This document shows, one piece after another, positions 1 through 5,473 of a stretch of DNA of 7,986 nt (the first letter of the stretch is position 1; every line of letters starts with the position of its first letter). The DNA comes from Thermohalobaculum sp039026295 (lineage in GTDB: Bacteria > Pseudomonadota > Alphaproteobacteria > Rhodobacterales > Rhodobacteraceae). The stretch spans positions 1-7,986 of the forward strand of contig JBCCMP010000236.1 of NCBI GenBank assembly GCA_039026295.1, written 5' to 3'. Under the pieces are notes generated by a model. It was not told where the DNA came from. It saw nothing but the letters and a program-made list of their open reading frames with translations, and ran no database searches. The position numbers and the translations under genes were made by a program.

Positions 1-469
1 AAAGCGCATTGGGCAACGACGTCTCGGGCATATGGGCCCGATCCGTCATGATTATGTAACCTTTGACCAGAGGCAGATCCGGCGCGACCTTTTCGAGGAC
101 CGGGACGATGTCATGATCGACTAATACCCACTGATCCTCGGGATGGTGCATGACATAGGTCAGCTGTTCCTGAGAGAGTCTGGGATTGAGCGAGTGCAAA
201 ACTCCGCCAGCGCCGGGTGCGCCGTACCAGATTTCCAGATGCCTGGTTGTATTCCAGGCCATGCACCCGACCATGTCGCCACGCGTTACGCCTAACCGGG
301 TAAGGGCCTGCGCTACTTTCCTCGCGCGCAGATGAACCTCGGCCCAGTTTGATTCCGTGATCGGCCCCTCGACTGAACGCGAGATGATCTTGCGGTTGGC
401 ATGGTACTTGGCGGCGTGGTCAATAATCCGCGACACGCGCAGCGGCCAATCCTGCATCAATCCCTGCAT
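1..469 (-). CDS. AMP-forming acyl-CoA ligase, AlkK/DmdB-like, N-terminal part (cut by left edge)
   Basis: This is the first 156 residues of an adenylate-forming acyl-CoA ligase; the rest lies off the left edge. Such enzymes activate a carboxylic acid with ATP and transfer the acyl group to CoA in the cytoplasm. The start MQGLMQDWPL followed by IIDHAAKYH is the usual opening of the AlkK-type medium/long-chain fatty-acid ligases and the related methylmercaptopropionate ligase DmdB. Further family marks are NWAEV (about residue 43), LTRLGVTRGDMV (about 58-69), AWNTTRHLEIWYG (about 73-85) and LHSLNPRLS (about 92-100). The ATG at 469 is preferred because GGGAG lies six bases upstream; a second in-frame ATG at 457 has no such site. 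The ATP-binding P-loop and catalytic motifs are outside the window, so the chain-length class and substrate cannot be decided. It is transcribed away from the transporter gene. Confidence 0.85.
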   Translation of the reverse strand, partial: MQGLMQDWPLRVSRIIDHAAKYHANRKIISRSVEGPITESNWAEVHLRARKVAQALTRLGVTRGDMVGCMAWNTTRHLEIWYGAPGAGGVLHSLNPRLSQEQLTYVMHHPEDQWVLVDHDIVPVLEKVAPDLPLVKGYIIMTDRAHMPETSLPNAL

Positions 470-583
470 CTTGGTCTCCCTTTTGACTGGCGGCAGAACC
501 TAGCAGCGAATCTTGCCAAGGGAAGGGGGCACTTGCACGGTTGTCACTCGCAGTCCTATGCCTTCTGGCGAAGAGGTAATCGT
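470..583. promoter_or_regulatory. Divergent intergenic region between the ligase and transporter genes
   Basis: These 114 bases separate two divergent starts and should hold promoters for both. Each gene has a recognisable ribosome-binding site: GGGAG at 476-480 read on the minus strand, and AAGAGG at 571-576 on the plus strand. The best sigma70-like match on the plus strand is TTGCAC (534-539), 17 bases, then TATGCC (557-562), which would give a very short leader. TTGACT at 483-488 has no good partner. No convincing minus-strand promoter or operator was seen. Confidence 0.3.
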
Positions 584-1522
584 ATGCGGATCTCGCTCTT
601 GGCCCCATCAGCAATCGTCATCGCGATGCTGATTCTGGCCATTGGCGACAATTTCGTCCCGGTGATCGCCGAGCACATGAGCGTCTGGCATTACCATGCC
701 ATACGCGCCGGCTTGATCCTGCCGGGGCTGGTGATCGCCATGGTGTTGTTCGGCCTGGCACGAAAGACTTGGCCGAAGCGGCCGATTGCTGTCATTCAGC
801 GGTCCTTCTTTTCGACGAGTGCCTTGGTGCTCTACTTCTCTGCGATTCCCGCAGTTTCGATTTCCCTGGCGGCGGCTGGGCTGTTCACGTCACCAATATT
901 TGTGGTCGTGATCTCGGTCATCGTGTTTCGCGAGCGTATCGGATGGCGCCGGATAGTCGGCGTACTGGTCGGATTCACCGGCGTGTTGCTCGTCCTCAAG
1001 ATCGGGACGCAGCCGGTGCAGATCATGGCATTTGCACCGATGATAGGCGGCATGATGTATGCACTCAGCATAATCTGGACCCGGCGGTACTGCCGTCAGG
1101 AACATCCTTCGACGATGGCTTTCTGGAACCTGCTGTTCTTCTTCGTGGCAGGGGTTATCGGCATCACCGTGTTGCCTGGGTTGAGGGCGGCATTGGCTGC
1201 CTTCGACGGGACTGACTTTCTGATAAGATCCGCTGGCTGGCCTGAGACATGGGTTCTGGGTCTGCTGTTTCTGATGGGTCTATCCGCTGCCACAGGTATG
1301 CTGCTGTTGGCGTATGGCTATTCCCAAATAGATTCGAGCTTCGCAGCTTTGTTCGACTTCAGCTTCCTGCTGTGGGCCCCGTTGTTTGCGTGGCTGCTGC
1401 GGGCAGAACCGCTGGACCTGCGCTCCGCCTTAGGCATGTTCATGATCCTGTTGGCCGGCATCCTGGCCTTAACCGGATTACAAAGGGATCAACATAAATT
1501 TCCACAAGACGCGAAGTCGTAG
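584..1522 (+). CDS. DMT-superfamily EamA-type transporter, ten transmembrane helices
   Basis: This encodes a 312-residue inner-membrane protein of the drug/metabolite transporter superfamily, whose members usually export amino acids, nucleotides or other small metabolites. Ten hydrophobic stretches can be picked out at roughly residues 8-28, 42-58, 73-93, 97-115, 122-139, 150-167, 178-197, 223-247, 252-272 and 280-299. This matches two EamA repeats of five helices. Family-like features include the RERIGWRRIVGVLVGF segment that opens helix 5 and the short charged loop after helix 1. The ATG at 584 is chosen because AAGAGG precedes it by seven bases and the family length (about 300) fits. The frame is open upstream to 401, but that part is hydrophilic, overlaps the neighbouring gene's start and is not family-like. 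The substrate cannot be read from the sequence. The last residues (from about 300) form a short charged cytoplasmic tail. Confidence 0.85.
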   Translation: MRISLLAPSAIVIAMLILAIGDNFVPVIAEHMSVWHYHAIRAGLILPGLVIAMVLFGLARKTWPKRPIAVIQRSFFSTSALVLYFSAIPAVSISLAAAGLFTSPIFVVVISVIVFRERIGWRRIVGVLVGFTGVLLVLKIGTQPVQIMAFAPMIGGMMYALSIIWTRRYCRQEHPSTMAFWNLLFFFVAGVIGITVLPGLRAALAAFDGTDFLIRSAGWPETWVLGLLFLMGLSAATGMLLLAYGYSQIDSSFAALFDFSFLLWAPLFAWLLRAEPLDLRSALGMFMILLAGILALTGLQRDQHKFPQDAKS

Positions 1523-1589
1523 AATATTTTTCAAATTATATTCATATTTATTTTCGAAATATAAGGTAAACTGATTATTCATATTACTT

Positions 1590-1611
1590 ATTGAACGGTA
1601 TGTAATTCAAT
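1590..1611. promoter_or_regulatory. Perfect dyad ATTGAA-N10-TTCAAT, candidate operator
   Basis: ATTGAA at 1590-1595 is matched by its exact reverse complement TTCAAT at 1606-1611, with ten bases between. The spacing suits two half-sites on one face of the helix for a dimeric regulator. It covers the possible -10 element TATGTA at 1599-1604, so binding there would affect initiation. Six-base arms in AT-rich DNA can arise by chance, so this is only a candidate. Confidence 0.3.
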
Positions 1612-1622
1612 CCTGCGATGTT

Positions 1623-1640
1623 CGGATCAGATTAGATCCG
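1623..1640 (+). promoter_or_regulatory. Perfect dyad CGGATC-N6-GATCCG next to the RTX gene ribosome-binding site
   Basis: CGGATC at 1623-1628 pairs exactly with GATCCG at 1635-1640 across a six-base loop, AGATTA. The right arm ends on the first G of the presumed GGAG ribosome-binding site (1640-1643), 13 bases before the ATG at 1654. In mRNA it could form a small hairpin that touches the ribosome site; in DNA it could be an operator. The stem is only six pairs, so either role is uncertain. Confidence 0.3.
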
Positions 1641-1653
1641 GAGTCATCGTTAC

Positions 1654-4600
1654 ATGTCCCATACCGGCGCTCATTCCGGCCACACGCACTCGTCTCACCT
1701 GGACCTTTTGCCCGTCGACGCCGACGGCAATGCGGCCAAGGCGACACATGTGGCCGTGAACAATGGTGATTGGTTCAACCCGGCCACCTGGGAGGACGGC
1801 GAAGTGCCTGGCGAAGGCGCTGTCGTGCACATCCCGGCCGGAGTTTCCGTTGCCTATGAAGGCAGCTCCGACGCCAATCTATTCCTCGTCCGCGTGGACG
1901 GCGTGCTCAACATGTATGCCGAGAACGGGACCGCAACCAAGATGGTGGTCGATACCATTGTCACCTCTGAAAGCTCGCAGTTCAATGTGAAGGCGCGGGA
2001 CGCATCAGACGGTACGGTTGATGTTGTCTTTTCCGAAGGGGCTGCTGCCGGGTTCCCCGACAGCGCGCCGGGCAACGGCGTCAACGGTCGTTGGACCTGG
2101 GATCCCGAACAACTGAGCCTGGGTCTTGTTGCAAGTGGCCGCGTGGACATCAAAGGGCAGGATGTCGACGCGGGGCTGCAACTGGCCGAGGGGCCGGCGG
2201 CGGGTGCGACGGAACTGGTCTTCAACACATCCATATCCGACAGCGGCTGGGCTGTCGGACAGCAGATCGTCGTCGGCGGCACATCTTACATGGGTCGTGA
2301 CGCCAATGGAGAGCTGATAACTCAAGACGAAGTCCGCACGATCACGTCGGTGCAGGAGGTGAACGGCCAGATGGTCGTCACGCTTGATGCGCCGCTTGAA
2401 TACGATCATTCGGGGCCTGCAGATCCCGAGACCGGGCTGGAGTTGACCGGTCACGTCGGCAACCTGACGCGGAATGTCACATTCTCGTCCGCCGCGGCAG
2501 ATCGAGATGGGGACGGTGAAGCCAATCACGGTGTGTCGTTGGGCGACCCGTTGGGCGCCAATGAACACTATGTGACTGAGCGCGGGCACATCATGTTCAT
2601 GCACAACGATGACGTCAGCGTCGTCGACAGTGCGTTTTTCGGGCTCGGGCGGACCGACAAGACAACGTTCGTCGACGACATCAAGACCGATGGCAGCGAC
2701 AAGCAGAAGAGGCTTGTCGAGGACGTAAACGGCAATGGCATCTACGATGACGGCATCGATCAGTGGATCGCAGCGGAACCGTGGGAAATAGAAAACCCGC
2801 GGGGCCGCTATGCGCTTCACATCCACGAAGCCAAGTCATCGCATGATCACCATTGCGCCAACGAGACAATCATCGGGCCCTGCGCCGAGACCGGCGCCGC
2901 GGTTTGTCCGTGCGGCTCGTACACCTTGGATCAGGATGGCGATGGGATCGCCAATGCACGGGACAACGACTACTTCCACGGAGCCTTTCTTGAGGGGAAC
3001 GTGGTCTGGGGTTCACCTGGCTGGGGCATCGTTCAGCATTCGTCCGATGCCGTTCTCGAGGGCAACACTGTGTTTGACGTTGCAGGATCAGCAATCGTTG
3101 CTGAATCGGGTGACGAAGCAGGGCGCTGGGAAGACAACCTGACCATCGGGACCTATGGCGCAGGCGATGTCTCGGCCAACCATGACGACCGGAATTTCAA
3201 TGAAGACGAGGGGATTTCGGGCAACGGCTACTACCTGAAAGGTCGTGCGATCGACATGGTCGACAACGTCGCCCAAACCTCGGCACGCGCGGGTTTCTTC
3301 TACCACAACATGGGCGCCGGTCTGAAAGAGGTCCTTGCCGAAGACCTGGGCGAGGTCAGCAGCCTTGCGCTGGGGCGTGACAGCGTTCCGGTGGAAGACG
3401 TTGCGATCAGGACATTCACCGGAAACGAGGTCATTGCCGCCCGAGAGGGTGTCCGGGTCGCAACCGATCCGCACGATTCCGTCCGCAAGTTTTCAGACGC
3501 CTACAGTCACATGCAGGACTTCCTTGGGTGGGAGATAGACGAGGCGGGCGTTTCGATCACCTACTCGTCGAAGTACATCTTCGAGGATTTCACCATCCTG
3601 GGCACCGAGAACAAGGTGACGGACGATGCCCTTGCGACCAATGCGGGTTTCTATTTCAAGGCTTCGGTCGCGGACATCACGGTTCTGAACAGCCATGTGG
3701 AGCATTTCCAAAACGGCGTGACGAACTGGGTTCAGGTCGGCAACAGACAGGAATATCGCCGTGGATACTGGGATCCTAAATCACCCATGCCTGGCAATAC
3801 AGCGCCGGTTTACGATGGCATGGGCGCTGTGGATGGGATCGACAATGTCGCCCACAACCTTTGGAACACGAACGTCATCGGTTTGACGACGGACAATTTG
3901 GGCGGGATTGCCGTCAGGTCCCCCAGCATCAGCGTAGAGACATCGGACGGGGTCTTTCAGAATCAGCGCGGCGTCGAGATCCTGCAGAATACGGACAACA
4001 TCGAGATCAAGCCGTCGGTCGATATCGAGCTTTTGGGTGACAGTCGCGATGGCGGTCTTGTCGCCTTGTGGCGCGAAGACATCGCGAACCATCCAAATCA
4101 GGCGTTGATGCTGACCCAGCACATCCCTCTTGCCTACAACAGTACCGCATATCTTGATCAAGTGGTGTTTGAGAACGGGCAGACATTCCAGCGAAATACG
4201 TTCATGTATGCGGTGGAAGGCATCAACGATGACATCTGGTCGGGCACCATCTTGGAGTTCGCCAAAGAGGACAGCATTGGACGCCATGTCTTCAACTACG
4301 GCGACTTCGCACCGCTGGACCCATCGTCGATCGAGCGCTCGGTGACGACGAACGAGCGGTTGATCTACTCGAAGGAAATGATCGACGGGACCTTGCAGAA
4401 AACAGGTTACTACACGGTCGACAGTGCCCCTGGCATGAAGTTCGTCGTCATGGAGACGATCTGGACTGACCGGCTGACGGGACAGCTCACACACAAGGGT
4501 GTTTTGGTCGCGTTGGACACCGCATGGGTGTTGCCTGAGGGGACGGTCAGCGCCGGGCTGCTGCAGATCACCGACAATCTGATTGTCGCGCCGCAGTACC

Positions 4601-5403
4601 GGGTGTTCACAAACGGTGTACTGGATCCAACGCAGCCCCCGGTCATTGTTGAGGACGCAGAGGCCAGCGGTGTTTTCACACCCGGAGGACCGGGGCCAGG
4701 GTCGACCGATCAGCCGCCCGACACCCTGTACTCGGAAGGCTCGTTTGAGGATGGCAACGGGAACGAGTTGCCGCCGCCGCCATCGGTGATCCACACGGCA
4801 CAGGATGGCTCTGAACTGCCGCCGCCGCCTCAGACCATTTACAGCGGCGCTCCGGTCCTGGCGGCCGATAATGGTGAGGCGATCGCCAACGGGACAACCG
4901 GTGCAGATGCCTTCGATGCTTCCGGTGGCGGTACATCGATGGTTGGAGACGACGGCGGAGATTGGCTTCCGGGCGATGATGGTGCTGACAGGCTGTGGGG
5001 CGAGGGGGGCGATGACGACCTCTTCGGCGAGGGCGGGTCAGACGATCTGTTCGGAGGGGATGGAGACGACAACCTAGATGGCGGGGCCGGGGAAGACCGG
5101 CTGTTCGGCGGCGATGGTGCCGATGTTATCGCTGGCGGGGCGGCTGTGGACCAGCTGTCGGGCGGCGCTGGAGCGGACAGGTTCGTGTTTGACAAGAATT
5201 CAGGTGACGATGTGATCGTGGACTTTGAAGATGGTGTAGACGCCATCGACTTCATGATCCAGAGTTTTGGCTTCGAGGATCTGGAAATCCTACAGGAAGG
5301 CGATGATGCAATAGTCCGTCACGAGCACGGGGAACTGCGGTTGGTGGCAACCGATGGCGACGTGTTGGATGAGGGTGACTTCACGTTCTCTTCGCCATCG
5401 TGA
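1654..5403 (+). CDS. Large secreted G8-domain / beta-helix protein with RTX calcium-binding C-terminus
   Basis: This encodes 1,249 residues and ends with TGA directly followed by an in-frame TAG. There is no N-terminal signal peptide; the leader is His-rich (H3, H7, H10, H12, H15). A G8 domain spans about residues 33-165, with GDW at 38-40, PATW at 43-46 and VPGEG at 51-55. A right-handed beta-helix region covers about 270-790, with GRYALHIH at 384-391, SPGWGIVQHSSDA at 454-466 and AGFFYHNMG at 546-554. A beta-rich domain of unknown type follows at about 790-985. Then come a Pro-rich repeated linker (1021-1064), nine RTX nonapeptides (1098-1178) and a serralysin-like end with DRFVFD (1175-1180) and GDDVIVDFEDGVDAIDF (1184-1200). 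The tail and missing signal peptide predict type I secretion and calcium-dependent folding outside the cell; no secretion genes are nearby. G8 plus beta-helix recalls animal CEMIP/TMEM2 hyaluronan depolymerases, so polysaccharide binding or cleavage is a reasonable inference, but the substrate is unknown. It could equally be a non-enzymatic adhesin or matrix protein. Confidence 0.9.
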   Translation: MSHTGAHSGHTHSSHLDLLPVDADGNAAKATHVAVNNGDWFNPATWEDGEVPGEGAVVHIPAGVSVAYEGSSDANLFLVRVDGVLNMYAENGTATKMVVDTIVTSESSQFNVKARDASDGTVDVVFSEGAAAGFPDSAPGNGVNGRWTWDPEQLSLGLVASGRVDIKGQDVDAGLQLAEGPAAGATELVFNTSISDSGWAVGQQIVVGGTSYMGRDANGELITQDEVRTITSVQEVNGQMVVTLDAPLEYDHSGPADPETGLELTGHVGNLTRNVTFSSAAADRDGDGEANHGVSLGDPLGANEHYVTERGHIMFMHNDDVSVVDSAFFGLGRTDKTTFVDDIKTDGSDKQKRLVEDVNGNGIYDDGIDQWIAAEPWEIENPRGRYALHIHEAKSSHDHHCANETIIGPCAETGAAVCPCGSYTLDQDGDGIANARDNDYFHGAFLEGNVVWGSPGWGIVQHSSDAVLEGNTVFDVAGSAIVAESGDEAGRWEDNLTIGTYGAGDVSANHDDRNFNEDEGISGNGYYLKGRAIDMVDNVAQTSARAGFFYHNMGAGLKEVLAEDLGEVSSLALGRDSVPVEDVAIRTFTGNEVIAAREGVRVATDPHDSVRKFSDAYSHMQDFLGWEIDEAGVSITYSSKYIFEDFTILGTENKVTDDALATNAGFYFKASVADITVLNSHVEHFQNGVTNWVQVGNRQEYRRGYWDPKSPMPGNTAPVYDGMGAVDGIDNVAHNLWNTNVIGLTTDNLGGIAVRSPSISVETSDGVFQNQRGVEILQNTDNIEIKPSVDIELLGDSRDGGLVALWREDIANHPNQALMLTQHIPLAYNSTAYLDQVVFENGQTFQRNTFMYAVEGINDDIWSGTILEFAKEDSIGRHVFNYGDFAPLDPSSIERSVTTNERLIYSKEMIDGTLQKTGYYTVDSAPGMKFVVMETIWTDRLTGQLTHKGVLVALDTAWVLPEGTVSAGLLQITDNLIVAPQYRVFTNGVLDPTQPPVIVEDAEASGVFTPGGPGPGSTDQPPDTLYSEGSFEDGNGNELPPPPSVIHTAQDGSELPPPPQTIYSGAPVLAADNGEAIANGTTGADAFDASGGGTSMVGDDGGDWLPGDDGADRLWGEGGDDDLFGEGGSDDLFGGDGDDNLDGGAGEDRLFGGDGADVIAGGAAVDQLSGGAGADRFVFDKNSGDDVIVDFEDGVDAIDFMIQSFGFEDLEILQEGDDAIVRHEHGELRLVATDGDVLDEGDFTFSSPS
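1750..2148 (+). other. G8 domain of the secreted protein (residues ~33-165)
   Basis: The segment begins with the characteristic W-x(5)-W pattern (W40, W46), followed by a Gly/Pro turn VPGEG and the strand VVHIPAGVSV (57-66). Paired beta-strands follow, including LFLVRVDGVLNMY (76-88), then WDPEQ (149-153) and VDIKG (164-168). This order matches the G8 domain, an all-beta module known from PKHD1L1, CEMIP and TMEM2 in animals and from many bacterial secreted proteins. The boundaries are approximate. Confidence 0.75.
2806..2974 (+). other. Cys/His-rich and acidic insert within the beta-helix region (residues ~385-440)
   Basis: Directly after the conserved strand GRYALHIH (384-391) comes a hydrophilic insert with H397, H399, H400, C401, C410, C418 and C420, ending in a CPC pair. 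It is followed by a calcium-loop-like DQDGDGIANARD (426-437) before the helix resumes at HGAFLEGNVVWG. These four are the only cysteines I find in the whole protein. The pattern suggests a metal-binding or disulfide-stabilised loop; which one cannot be decided from sequence. Confidence 0.55.
4714..4845 (+). repeat. Degenerate Pro-rich linker repeat (ELPPPP units) in the secreted protein
   Basis: Residues 1021-1064 contain about three degenerate copies of a unit of 16 to 19 residues. The copies begin PPDTLYSEGS, PPPPSVIHTA and PPPPQTIYSG, and the first two close with an acidic DG-x-EL stretch. The two clearest copies are exactly 48 bases apart (GAG at 4765 and GAA at 4813). The unit lies between the beta-rich domain and the RTX block and probably acts as an extended spacer. 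Confidence 0.7.
4945..5187 (+). repeat. Nine in-register RTX nonapeptide repeats
   Basis: Residues 1098-1178 divide into nine consecutive nine-residue units of the form GGxGxDxLx without a register break. Examples are GDDGADRLW, GEGGDDDLF, GGDGDDNLD, GGAGEDRLF and GGAGADRFV. The eighth unit, GGAAVDQLS, lacks the second conserved Gly position. Such repeats form a calcium-bound parallel beta-roll and are typical of type I secretion substrates. Confidence 0.95.
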
Positions 5404-5442
5404 TAGCGAGACACTGCTACTCAACAGGTGTGACCTCGGGCG

Positions 5443-5473
5443 GTGGGCGGCGGTGCTATCCGGCTACGCCCAC
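5443..5473. terminator. Inverted repeat between convergent genes, possible weak bidirectional terminator
   Basis: GTGGGCG at 5443-5449 is the exact reverse complement of CGCCCAC at 5467-5473, with a 17-base loop. It lies at the end of two convergent genes and overlaps the stop codon and last codons of the monooxygenase gene. Neither side carries a T-tract, so it does not meet the usual definition of an intrinsic terminator. A second, more widely spaced pair, GATAGC (5402-5407) and GCTATC (5455-5460), also brackets the gap. Confidence 0.25.

Larger units (their letters stand above)
1523..1653 (+). promoter_or_regulatory. AT-rich leader and presumed promoter region of the RTX gene
   Basis: Bases 1523-1610 contain only 16 G or C out of 88 (about 18%), in sharp contrast to the GC-rich genes on both sides. 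It is the only such stretch in the window. Possible -10 elements are TATAAG (1560-1565) and TATGTA (1599-1604), but neither has a strong -35. TTGAAC (1591-1596) is a possible -35. The ribosome-binding site of the next gene is probably GGAG at 1640-1643, ten bases before the ATG. There is a weak all-AT stem ATATTT/AAATAT (1544-1549 with 1557-1562), but no GC-rich hairpin with a T-tract, so no clear terminator for the transporter gene. Low GC upstream of a secreted-protein gene suits promoter DNA or binding by an AT-preferring regulator; this is inference. Confidence 0.45.

Noticed and set aside
1523..1570. Intrinsic terminator after the transporter gene
   Set aside because: Only a weak six-pair AT stem (1544-1549 with 1557-1562) is present, with no GC-rich stem followed by a T-tract; the T-rich runs are better explained by the general AT-richness.
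2005..2826. Minus-strand open frame of 273 codons opposite the G8/beta-helix part
   Set aside because: No ribosome site or family resemblance; it is a shadow of the plus-strand coding frame.
3781..4794. Long open frame (337 codons) on the minus strand inside the secreted-protein gene
   Set aside because: It is antisense to a frame with clear family motifs, its product has no recognisable domain and an Arg/His-rich composition, and it is explained by codon bias of the GC-rich plus-strand gene.
4945..5187. Repeat array as a CRISPR or minisatellite
   Set aside because: The 27-base periodicity encodes perfect GGxGxDxLx protein repeats with variable codons and no spacers, so it is an RTX coding repeat.
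4839..5255. Minus-strand open frame giving a Ser/Pro-rich repetitive protein
   Set aside because: It is the mirror of the RTX nonapeptide repeats; the low-complexity composition follows directly from the repeated Gly-Asp codons on the other strand.
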